Source: Acidocella aquatica (GTDB lineage: Bacteria; Pseudomonadota; Alphaproteobacteria; Acetobacterales; Acetobacteraceae). Taken from it: a stretch of 64,000 nucleotides of DNA. Shown piece by piece: positions 25,858-33,104 of the stretch. The DNA lies in the NCBI RefSeq assembly GCF_030160635.1, contig NZ_BSOS01000090.1, forward strand, positions 140,396-204,395. The letters are read 5' to 3'. A program made the position numbers and the translations under genes. The notes below the pieces were generated by a model. It ran no database searches. It saw only the letters and a program-made list of their open reading frames with translations, and was not told the origin of the DNA. Positions within the stretch are counted from its first letter, which is position 1, and every line of letters begins with the position of its first letter.

Positions 25858-26595
25858 TTAAAGCTTGGCAGCCCAACGCAGGCCACGACGGAGAATTTCG
25901 TAATAGGTCGGGGTGTTCCAGGCACCGCGCTCGATATAGGGATAAACCGGCGTCAGCTCCGGCACATCGAACTTGCCACGGCAATGGCCGAGCGTGCAGT
26001 AGACGATCTCGCCCCCCGAATGAACGCGATGATAAAGCACCGGATGCTCGCCCTCCGGCCACTCGTTGCGCACGAACGGATCGGCATTGCCGCCAAAACG
26101 CGTGGTCATCAACACATGGTTGCCGGGGTGGCAATCAGCGAGATAAAGCTCATCCTCGACCCAGAAATCAGCGATGCCGCGGCTCAGCTCGTGGCCATCA
26201 TCGCAAACGCGAACCTGGAATTTACAAATCGGCGGATGCGCCTTGAACTGGCTGCCCAGCACTTCCATGAAGTCCGGGTGGGTGTCCGGCGCGTCGAACC
26301 GGCCATCACCACGCTGGACCAGAACGGAATTGGTGCCATGCAGTGCTAGCCAGCGGCGGCCCTTGCCCAGAAAGGTTTTAAGCGCCGCGACGCCGCGCGG
26401 GCTTGGCTGCACATCGCATGTATAACTCACCAGCACATCCGCGTTCTCGATCGCCTCGTGATTTTCATAATCATCGGCCACCTGCACGCGCAAACGTTCA
26501 TGCTCGGCCAGCAGCTTCAACAGCTCGAGCCGGGCGAAATCAAAATCATGATATTTACCGCCAGCGATAAGCAACAGCTTGATGGGCGTTTCCAT
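25858..26595 (-). CDS. ThuA-like domain protein
   Basis: A 245-residue ThuA-superfamily protein: LLLIAGGKYHDFDFARLELL start, DVLVSYTCD, RRWLALHGTNSVL elbow, VEDELYLADCHP, and GRFDAPDTHPDF. Again the elbow has His-Gly rather than a Cys nucleophile. It is the first gene of the leftward operon ThuA-ACAD-ACAD-SDR and is divergent from the MDR at 26731. It differs considerably from the ThuA paralogue at 21692. Function unknown; its fixed place with acyl-CoA dehydrogenases suggests a step in the same route. Confidence 0.82.
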   Translation of the reverse strand: METPIKLLLIAGGKYHDFDFARLELLKLLAEHERLRVQVADDYENHEAIENADVLVSYTCDVQPSPRGVAALKTFLGKGRRWLALHGTNSVLVQRGDGRFDAPDTHPDFMEVLGSQFKAHPPICKFQVRVCDDGHELSRGIADFWVEDELYLADCHPGNHVLMTTRFGGNADPFVRNEWPEGEHPVLYHRVHSGGEIVYCTLGHCRGKFDVPELTPVYPYIERGAWNTPTYYEILRRGLRWAAKL

Positions 26596-26639
26596 GACAC
26601 CTCCTCCCAGGATTTTTTAACTTTATGATATGCCGCAGA

Positions 26640-26700
26640 ATGATATATAATGAATGATTTTTTGTATATATTAAAATCACAATTTTATATAGTAATCCCT
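26640..26700. promoter_or_regulatory. Divergent AT-rich promoter with TTTTTTGTATATA element
   Basis: TTTTTTGTATATA at 26658-26670 followed by TTAAAA makes an imperfect palindrome like that at 12613. It lies between the divergent ThuA operon and MDR gene. TATATAAT near 26643 and TTTATATAGT near 26692 are possible -10 boxes. Confidence 0.45.
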
Positions 26701-26730
26701 GACCAAAATAACAGAGTAGAGAGGACCCCC

Positions 26731-27780
26731 ATGAAAACCCGCCGCATCGTGCTTGCCTCGCGCCCATCAGGCGTTCCGGTTGCCCGCAATTTCAAAATGG
26801 CCGAGCAGGAAATCCCCCCGCTCAAGGAAGGCGAGGTGCTGACCGAAAACCTCGTGTTCGCCATCGACCCCGCCGTGCGCGGCATGCTCGATGAAAAAGA
26901 GGACAGCTATCTGCCATCCGTGCCGCTGGATGGGCTGATCCCGACCATGGTGCTCGGCCGGGTTATCGAGTCCCGCAATCCCGGCTTCAAGGTTGGCGAC
27001 TATGCCCGCGGCTTCATCGGCTGGGAGGAACACAGCATCATCCCCGCCGATAATTTCGCCACCGAGAATGTCCATGTCGACCCCTCGGTGCCGCTGACCG
27101 CCTATATGGGCGCGCTCGGCTGGTCGGGCATCACCGCCTATGTCGGGCTCAAGCGTATCGGCGAGATGAAGCCCGGCGATGTCGTTGTCGTCAGCGCCGC
27201 GGCTGGTGCGGTGGGCAGCGTCGCCGGCCAGATCGCGCGGCTGAGCGGCTGCCGCGCCGTGGGCATCACCAGCACCGATAAAGTGGCTGATGTCACCGGC
27301 CTGCTCGGCATGCACGCCGCCGTTGACTATAAAACCGCCCCCGATCTCGCCGCCGCCATCCGCGAGGCCTGCGGCGGCAAAGGTGCCGATGTCTTCTTCG
27401 ACAATGTCGGCGGCAAAATCCTCGATACCATGCTGCCGCTGATGGCGGCGTTCGGGCGCATCGTGGTGTGCGGCATGGTTGCTGATTACAACCAGGGCAA
27501 GGATGTCTACGCCTTCCGCAATTTGTGGCAGGTGCTGGTCCACCGTGTCACCATGCGCGGCTTCCTGGCCTATGAGCATCTGGACATGCTGGCCGAAGCA
27601 GAATCGACGATGGCCGGCTGGATCAAATCGGGCCAGCTCAAGGCCACCGAGAATGTCGCCACCGGGCTTGAGCGCGCGCCGGAGGCCTTCATCCGCCTGA
27701 TGGCGGGCCAGACCAAGGGCAAAACCATCGTGCGGTTACGAGAGGACATCTCGACCCTGGCCGATCTCAAACTTTCCTAG
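26731..27780 (+). CDS. MDR-superfamily NADP-dependent oxidoreductase (CurA-like)
   Basis: A 349-residue reductase, paralogous to 1788-2828: VLTENLVFAIDPAVRGML N-domain, VVVSAAAGAVGSVAG near 155, and GKGADVFFDNVGG near 233. No zinc site. ATG at 26731 with GAGAGGA upstream; a longer frame begins inside the promoter and is rejected. It is transcribed alone and divergent from the ThuA operon. Likely reduces an enone, enal or other conjugated double bond with NADPH. Confidence 0.88.
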   Translation: MKTRRIVLASRPSGVPVARNFKMAEQEIPPLKEGEVLTENLVFAIDPAVRGMLDEKEDSYLPSVPLDGLIPTMVLGRVIESRNPGFKVGDYARGFIGWEEHSIIPADNFATENVHVDPSVPLTAYMGALGWSGITAYVGLKRIGEMKPGDVVVVSAAAGAVGSVAGQIARLSGCRAVGITSTDKVADVTGLLGMHAAVDYKTAPDLAAAIREACGGKGADVFFDNVGGKILDTMLPLMAAFGRIVVCGMVADYNQGKDVYAFRNLWQVLVHRVTMRGFLAYEHLDMLAEAESTMAGWIKSGQLKATENVATGLERAPEAFIRLMAGQTKGKTIVRLREDISTLADLKLS

Positions 27781-27867
27781 TGTCCCTATTCTAAAATTCG
27801 TAACATCAAAATATCTTCCCTCGCGGGACACGAGTGCTTTGTTTTCAGTGGCCTGCTTATCCCTTCC

Positions 27868-27890
27868 GTCCGCTGCGAGATGCAGCGGAC
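27868..27890. repeat. Perfect 9-bp inverted repeat downstream of MDR
   Basis: GTCCGCTGC and GCAGCGGAC enclose GAGAT. There is no T-run on the plus strand, so it is a hairpin of unknown role, perhaps a 3' end for the MDR transcript. Confidence 0.45.
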
Positions 27891-27920
27891 TTCAGGGGCA
27901 GGACACTAGTGCCGGATGAC

Positions 27921-27948
27921 AAAAAAGGGCCTGGAAACCCCCGGCCCC
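27921..27948 (-). terminator. Rho-independent terminator after the Rieske ferredoxin
   Basis: Read leftward from the ferredoxin stop, GGGCC...GGCCC with inner GG/CC pairs forms a GC-rich stem followed at once by six T residues (27921-27926 on plus are A). Confidence 0.75.
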
Positions 27949-27955
27949 GCCGCCG

Positions 27956-28321
27956 TCAACCCAGCGGGGTGACGGGCAGATGCTCAGGCCTCGGCGCCTC
28001 ATCGGGCACCGCGACCTCGATCCAGCCTTCCGCGTCCTCGCGCAGATCGAAGCGCATCAGCGGCTTGTAGTCCACCGCCCCCATGCAGCTGCCATCCTCA
28101 AGCTTGAAACGCGCCCCATGCAACGGGCACATGATCGCGCCACGCCGCACCCGCCCATCGGGCGCAAGACTCGCGGCCTGATGCGTACAGCGGTTGATGA
28201 GGGCATGGAGCCTGCCCTCATCGCGCACCACCAGCACCGGCCAGCGGTTGACGATAAAAGCCTGCAAGGACCGCTCGGCGATGTCGGCGGCCTTGATGAC
28301 CCGGTGAAAGCTATGAGACAT
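27956..28321 (-). CDS. Stand-alone Rieske [2Fe-2S] ferredoxin
   Basis: A 121-residue Rieske protein with CTHQ near 51 and CPLHGARF near 72 as cluster ligands, and a conserved GxCMGAVDYKPL segment. ATG at 28321 gives the normal length; a longer reading adds an unconserved 14 residues. It differs from the ferredoxin at 8422 and is the last gene after an acyl-CoA dehydrogenase and an EthD protein. Likely an electron donor for one of the Rieske oxygenases, perhaps that at 33105. Confidence 0.85.
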   Translation of the reverse strand: MSHSFHRVIKAADIAERSLQAFIVNRWPVLVVRDEGRLHALINRCTHQAASLAPDGRVRRGAIMCPLHGARFKLEDGSCMGAVDYKPLMRFDLREDAEGWIEVAVPDEAPRPEHLPVTPLG

Positions 28322-28376
28322 TCTGATGTTACACTCCGGCGTGACAGATTCAGGACAGATCACGTCTCTAAATCAG

Positions 28377-28418
28377 TATGCGATTGGATTGAACCCAAAG
28401 GTCCAGGCCAATCGCATA
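28377..28418. repeat. Long perfect inverted repeat between EthD and ferredoxin genes
   Basis: TATGCGATTGG (28377-28387) and CCAATCGCATA (28408-28418) are perfect 11-bp arms around 20 bases that can themselves fold (GGACC/GGTTC). There is no U-tract on the leftward transcript. It may be an mRNA-processing or attenuation hairpin. Confidence 0.5.
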
Positions 28419-28451
28419 AAAACTGCTCGCCCTCAGAAAAGGGGGCTGCCT

Positions 28452-28814
28452 TCATGCAATGGATAACGGCTCCAGCGCACTCTCTGCTTCTTCGACCGTG
28501 AAGACCCGCATCGCCGCACGATCAAAAAGACGGTCCTCATCGGCCATGACCCACTCTGCCACCGAAGGTTCGGAGAGCGCGGCGATGCAGCGGTCATGCG
28601 TGGCGCGGTCGGGGAAGCTGATTTCGGTCATCACATCGAAATCGGGCAACTCCAAACCCTGGCCAGCCGGCGCAACATAGCGGCGCAGATAACGCTGCGC
28701 GAACCCGGCCAGCACGCGCTCGCCGATCAGCCGGTGGTGGGTCTCATAATAGTCGCGGAACGCTTCAACCGTCATTCCCGGCCTGCGTTTGAGCAGGGTG
28801 ATGCGCGTGAACAC
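28452..28814 (-). CDS. EthD-domain protein (dimeric alpha/beta barrel)
   Basis: A 120-residue ferredoxin-like-fold protein. It begins ITLLKRRPGMTVEAFRDYY and continues with HHRLIGERV, the typical EthD pattern (KRKPGxTxExFxxYW..H). EthD proteins accompany P450 and aromatic or ether degradation systems and are thought to bind or process intermediates. The GTG start at 28814 lies four bases after the upstream ACAD stop, so the genes are coupled. Confidence 0.82.
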   Translation of the reverse strand: MFTRITLLKRRPGMTVEAFRDYYETHHRLIGERVLAGFAQRYLRRYVAPAGQGLELPDFDVMTEISFPDRATHDRCIAALSEPSVAEWVMADEDRLFDRAAMRVFTVEEAESALEPLSIA

Positions 28815-28818
28815 CGCC

Positions 28819-29922
28819 TCAGGCCGCCTTCGTCAGCTGTACATAATGGCGCAGATCCCACTCACTATCGCCCAGCAGCGAGGCGAGCAGCAGCGTGCGC
28901 TTGAAGGCCTGACCGACCATCAGCTCCTCGGTCGTGCCGATGCCGCCATGAAGCTGCACGGCCTCCTCGGCGATATCGCGCGCAAAGCCGCTGATCAAGG
29001 CTTTTGCACCGATGATCGCGCGGTGGGCTTCGGCTGTGCCGGGCGTCTGGGCGGCGGCGCGGTAGAGCTGGGAGCGGCTGAGTTCAAGCAGCACATAACC
29101 ATCGGCCAGGCGGTGTTGCACCGCCTGAAACCGGCCGATCGGCTGGCCGAATTGCTGACGTGTCTTTACATAGTCCAGCGTGGCGTCAAACATATGCGTC
29201 ATCAGCCCGACCAGCTCGGCGCAAATCGCGAGACGGGCCTGATCCAGCACTTCCTCGAAACACGCAGCCCCATCGGGCAGATATTGCGCCGGTGTACCGC
29301 GGAAGATGATGTCGCTCGCAACCGCGCCGTCAACCAGGCGGTAGTCGGTGCGCGTCACCCCTTCGGCCTGCGCATCCACCCGGTAGAGGCCGGTGGCACC
29401 CGTCTCATCGCAGGCTGTGACCAGCAACAGATCCGCAAAGCCGCCGCCGATCACGCAAATTTTCTCTCCGTCGAGGCGGACATCGCCGCGTAGCCCCACC
29501 GCCCGCGTTTGCGGCTGTGCCGGCAGAAACCGGCCGGCACGTTCAAGATGCGCAAGCGCCGGCAGGCAATCGCCGGCACTGATAAGGGGCAGCAGCTCCG
29601 CCTTCATGGCGGCGGACCCGCCACGCTCGATCAGCGAGGCGGCGATGAGGACGACAGGCAGAAACGGCTCCACGGCCACCCCCTTGCCCAGCGCCTCGGC
29701 AACCGTGATCAGCTCGGCCGCACCGCCGCCGATGCCGCCGTTGGCCTCCGCGAAGGGCAAGGCCAGCAGACCCGTCTCAGCCAGAATGCGCCAATTCTCT
29801 CGCGAGAAACCGCACGGCTCATCAATGTAGGCCAGGCGGCGGATCGGATCATAATGATCGGCAACAAACCGCTCCACCAAATCTCTCAGCATCATCTGTT
29901 CTTGGTTCAGATCGAAGTTCAC
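28819..29922 (-). CDS. Acyl-CoA dehydrogenase, beta-like subunit
   Basis: A 367-residue ACAD-fold protein with EEAVQLHGGIGTTEEL near 325 and an N-terminal MNFDLNQEQMMLRDLVERF helix. It lacks the C-terminal FGGT/EIQR element of complete ACADs, matching 24677-25846 in type. The start is GTG at 29922 with GGGG upstream. It heads a leftward operon with EthD and ferredoxin. Its likely alpha partner is 31071-32279, on the other side of the LuxR gene and in the opposite direction. Confidence 0.86.
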   Translation of the reverse strand: MNFDLNQEQMMLRDLVERFVADHYDPIRRLAYIDEPCGFSRENWRILAETGLLALPFAEANGGIGGGAAELITVAEALGKGVAVEPFLPVVLIAASLIERGGSAAMKAELLPLISAGDCLPALAHLERAGRFLPAQPQTRAVGLRGDVRLDGEKICVIGGGFADLLLVTACDETGATGLYRVDAQAEGVTRTDYRLVDGAVASDIIFRGTPAQYLPDGAACFEEVLDQARLAICAELVGLMTHMFDATLDYVKTRQQFGQPIGRFQAVQHRLADGYVLLELSRSQLYRAAAQTPGTAEAHRAIIGAKALISGFARDIAEEAVQLHGGIGTTEELMVGQAFKRTLLLASLLGDSEWDLRHYVQLTKAA

Positions 29923-30023
29923 GTTGGTTCCCCCCTAACGCTTCCTCATCCGGCAGCCGCCGTGTGAGGGCCCTATTGTCTGCGACGTTATGCTAAATCT
30001 GACCGGATAGGTTAGGCTTTCCT

Positions 30024-30043
30024 ACCTGTAAGTAGTCATAGGT
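30024..30043. promoter_or_regulatory. lux-box-like dyad, 20 bp
   Basis: ACCTGTAAGTAGTCATAGGT matches the classical lux-box pattern (ACCTGTA...AGGT ends, 20 bp). It lies between the divergent ACAD operon and the LuxR gene, 46 bp from the LuxR ATG. Directly upstream an overlapping AGGTTAGG/CCTACCT dyad also occurs. Confidence 0.5.
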
Positions 30044-30088
30044 TTTGAACGCTTGTCTAAAGAAGTTGGGAGGGATAGCGTAAACATC

Positions 30089-30946
30089 ATGGAGGGAACG
30101 CGCGAGCCTGTGTCCGCCAGTACGGATCACATCGACCCAGCCGATTCGCTGCCTTTCGGGCGGCGTGGCATTGTAATATCCTCAGTCCAGGACATTCGCC
30201 CCGCCGCCGAAGCCTTGCGGGATATGGCCCGTGAACTCAGCAACTTCCGGGTGGCCGTGTGCCCCAACATCGCCTCGAAACTCCCCATGACCGACGCCGA
30301 AGGCAACGCGCTGGCCGAGACCGTCTTCGGCTGGCCATGCTCAAAAGATCAATGGTGGAAGAAGCCGCTGCTGGCGCTCATTTCGCCCCTTACCTTCGTC
30401 TGCCGCTATGAAAGCGAGCCTTTCTGGGCCAACGCGCGCGGCATCCATACCCGCGCGCCCAATCCGCTGCTCGATCAGGTCGATTTGTCGCATTTCCGGG
30501 AGTCGGTGAACGCCGAATCCTTCATCGTGGTGCCCGTGCATCTGCCGTTTGGCCAGATCGGCGCGATCAGCTACTCGCCCATGGAGACGGGGCGCGAAGA
30601 CCTCTCGCGGGAATTCGCGCTTTACGCCGACATACTGGAATATCACGGCCGGCGCTTCATCAATGGCTATTCGCGCGTAACCAGCCAGCGCCCATGGATC
30701 GCGCGCAACTGCCGGCTTTCAAAACGCGAAGTGGAATGCCTGCGCTGGGCCGCGCTGGGCAAGACCGACGCCGAAATTGCGATGATTCTCGGCCGGAGCT
30801 GCGCCACCGTGCGGTTTCACATCCATAATGCCGCAACCAAGCTGGAAGCCGTGAACCGCAGCCAGACCGTCTTCAAGGCAACGCAGCTCGGCTATTTGGG
30901 CAGCGTCGCGGCGATATCCGCCTCGCAGGCGCAGCCGCACAGCTGA
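30089..30946 (+). CDS. LuxR-family regulator with N-terminal sensor domain (LuxR solo)
   Basis: A 285-residue protein from ATG 30089, or 297 from TTG 30053, which has a poorer start context. The C-terminal LuxR HTH runs from about residue 215 (LSKREVECLRWAALGKTD, then CATVRFHIHNAATKLEA). The N-terminal 200 residues resemble an autoinducer-binding-like domain, but the classic W-x3-Y and D-P residues of AHL receptors are not evident. No luxI is present. It stands between two acyl-CoA dehydrogenase genes and probably responds to a pathway compound. Confidence 0.85.
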   Translation: MEGTREPVSASTDHIDPADSLPFGRRGIVISSVQDIRPAAEALRDMARELSNFRVAVCPNIASKLPMTDAEGNALAETVFGWPCSKDQWWKKPLLALISPLTFVCRYESEPFWANARGIHTRAPNPLLDQVDLSHFRESVNAESFIVVPVHLPFGQIGAISYSPMETGREDLSREFALYADILEYHGRRFINGYSRVTSQRPWIARNCRLSKREVECLRWAALGKTDAEIAMILGRSCATVRFHIHNAATKLEAVNRSQTVFKATQLGYLGSVAAISASQAQPHS

Positions 30947-31070
30947 TAAGCGCGTATCTGCGGGCAACCTAGCTAAATTCATAGAAGCCAGCGCGGTGGA
31001 GGGTTTCCATAATCGGCCACAGCGCGCGGCGTTGGGCAATTGTTTTGTTATGACGGGGGTTTGAGGAAAA

Positions 31071-32279
31071 ATGGATCTGCAGTTCACGCATGAGGAGGAA
31101 GCCTTCCAGCAAAACGTGCGCGCGTTTCTGGCAACGCATCTGGCGCCGCACCTGCGCGCGGGCGCGGTGGCAACACCCGGCGTTTTCGTGGAACCCGACA
31201 TCGGCCGCGAATGGCAGCGTATCCTCCATGAAAAAGGCTGGCTGGCCTCCAGCTGGCCGGCCGAGTGCGGCGGCACGGGATGGACGCCAGTGCAGCGTTA
31301 TATCTTCGAGAAGGAGTGCGCCCTCGCCGACGCGCCAAGCCTGCCGCTGCTAAGCCTCAAGCTATTGGGGCCGGTGATCTGCAAATTTGGCACCCCCAGG
31401 CAGAAGGCGGAGATTCTCCCCCGTATCCTCGATGGCAGCGACTACTGGTGCCAGGGCTTCTCGGAGCCGGGCGCGGGGTCGGATCTCGCCAGCCTGAAAA
31501 CGCGGGCTGAGCGGCGCGGCGATGTTTATGTCATCAACGGCCGCAAGCTATGGACCACCCATGCTCACCATGCGAACAAAATTTTCTGCCTCGTTCGCAC
31601 CGACCCGAAAGCCAAGCCCCAGAAGGGAATCAGCTTTCTCCTGGTTGACATGAACCAGCCGGGCGTCGAGGTCCGTCCGATCAAGGGTCTGGCTGGCGAC
31701 CATGAGGTTAACGAGGTGTTTCTCGACGATGTGGCGGCCCCGGTTGAAAACCTGGTGGGCGCGGAAGGCATGGGATGGACCATCGCTAAATTCCTCCTCG
31801 AGAATGAGCGCGGCGGCGCGTGCTACGCGCCAAAGCTGCTCTCGGGCATCCAGAAGCTGCGCCTCTGCGCCGCCCATGAACCAAATGGCGAAGGCGCCAC
31901 CATGGCCGATGATGCCGCCTTCATGACCGATCTGGCGCGGCTGGAGCTGACCGCGCAAGCCCTGGAGATGACGGAGCTGCGCGTCCTGGCCGATCTGGCG
32001 CAGGGCCGCCCGCCTGGGCCGCAAACCTCGCTCGCCAAACTCACCGCCTCGCGATTGCGCCAGCAGATCGACGCGATGGCCGCGCGGCTTTACGGCTATG
32101 CCGGGTTGGCCCTGGAACGCCAGCGCCCGCTTTATGGCGAGAGCGCCCCCGCCCCGCTTTACCACAAGGCCGCCCAGCTTGCCGCCCCGCGTTACCTCAA
32201 CAGCCTCGCCTGGACCATTTTCGGCGGCACAAATGAGATCCAGCGCACGATCATCGCAAAGACCGTACTCGGCTTGTAG
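31071..32279 (+). CDS. Acyl-CoA dehydrogenase, alpha-like subunit
   Basis: A 402-residue ACAD: CGGTGWTPVQRYIFEKE, YWCQGFSEPGAGSDLAS near 125, GVEVRPIKGLAGDHEVNEV, and C-terminal FGGTNEIQRTIIAK. It is a close paralogue of 23490-24680. ATG follows GAGGAAAA. It lies after the LuxR gene in the same direction, and its likely beta-like partner is divergent at 28819. Expected to dehydrogenate a bulky or cyclic acyl-CoA. Confidence 0.9.
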   Translation: MDLQFTHEEEAFQQNVRAFLATHLAPHLRAGAVATPGVFVEPDIGREWQRILHEKGWLASSWPAECGGTGWTPVQRYIFEKECALADAPSLPLLSLKLLGPVICKFGTPRQKAEILPRILDGSDYWCQGFSEPGAGSDLASLKTRAERRGDVYVINGRKLWTTHAHHANKIFCLVRTDPKAKPQKGISFLLVDMNQPGVEVRPIKGLAGDHEVNEVFLDDVAAPVENLVGAEGMGWTIAKFLLENERGGACYAPKLLSGIQKLRLCAAHEPNGEGATMADDAAFMTDLARLELTAQALEMTELRVLADLAQGRPPGPQTSLAKLTASRLRQQIDAMAARLYGYAGLALERQRPLYGESAPAPLYHKAAQLAAPRYLNSLAWTIFGGTNEIQRTIIAKTVLGL

Positions 32280-32290
32280 GCGCCGAGCGG

Positions 32291-32998
32291 TCAGTCCACG
32301 GCGCCTAGCCCCAGGAAGCCCGCACTGAAGAAAGGGACGATGCGCTCGACCATGGCGGCGAAATCGCCCGATCCGAGCGCCCCGCCTGACTGGCGCTCCA
32401 GCATGCCGCTTTCCACCAGAATATGCGTGATCGCCGCCTGATAGAAGAAAAACCCCCATTGCACATCCAGCGGGGCGATTTCCGGGTGAATGGCCGCCAG
32501 CGCCTTCACGAATGACTGGATAAGGCTGTCATAATGACGCTTGAAGGGGGAGACGTAATCCTCCTCCTGCGGATGGTTGGCAACAAAGGCCAGCAGGCGG
32601 ATGTAATTCTTCCACCCCGGGCCGCCATGCACAAACCGCTCGGCAATCGGGCTGATCAGCGCCCGGATGATCGCCGCGCGCCGCATGCCGCGGCTGCCCT
32701 CCACCAGCATCGCCCCGGCAAGCGCCGCCGCGATGCTATCCGCATGTTCGCCCGCGCGCCGATCGATGATCGCGCTGAACAAATTTTCCTTGGACCCGAA
32801 ATGATAATGCGACAGGGCCAGCGGCACGCCGGCCTCGGCCGCAATGTCGCGCAGGCTGACGCCATAAAAGCCGCGGCGGGCGAACAGGGTTTCGGCGGAA
32901 TCAAGAATCCGCGCGGCAGTTTCCGGCGCGCGGCGGCGGTCGACCCGCGGCGCCATCCCGGTCTCCGAACCTGCCAGTTTTAATAGGTTGCCACTCAT
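32291..32998 (-). CDS. TetR-family regulator
   Basis: A 235-residue TetR protein: HTH at about 25-70 (LFARRGFYGVSLRDIAAEAG, then LSHYHFGSKENLF) and a large helical C-terminal domain. It is divergent from the Rieske oxygenase at 33105, with a promoter and dyad-like sequence between; it probably represses that operon and itself. It converges with the acyl-CoA dehydrogenase at 31071, 11 bp apart. Confidence 0.9.
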   Translation of the reverse strand: MSGNLLKLAGSETGMAPRVDRRRAPETAARILDSAETLFARRGFYGVSLRDIAAEAGVPLALSHYHFGSKENLFSAIIDRRAGEHADSIAAALAGAMLVEGSRGMRRAAIIRALISPIAERFVHGGPGWKNYIRLLAFVANHPQEEDYVSPFKRHYDSLIQSFVKALAAIHPEIAPLDVQWGFFFYQAAITHILVESGMLERQSGGALGSGDFAAMVERIVPFFSAGFLGLGAVD

Positions 32999-33024
32999 CA
33001 GCTCGCCTTGTTTTCAGGTAGACC

Positions 33025-33070
33025 TTGACATTCCACCAACCTCACGCAACTATTTAGTCGGTCGTTCAAG
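33025..33070 (+). promoter_or_regulatory. Promoter of oxygenase 4 with candidate TetR site
   Basis: A perfect -35 TTGACA at 33025-33030 is followed 17-18 bases later by a weak -10 (AACTAT/ACTATT). TTTAGTCGGTCGTTCAA at 33053-33069 lies over the probable start site, where a TetR repressor would act. Ribosome site AGAGAGAG precedes ATG 33105. Confidence 0.45.
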
Positions 33071-33104
33071 AAAATACAACAAAGTAAACCAAGAGAGAGT
33101 TACG

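Noticed and set aside
28377..28418. tRNA T-arm-like sequence (GGTTCAATCC on minus strand)
   Set aside because: The loop and stem register do not fit a T-arm, and no acceptor, D or anticodon arm surrounds it.
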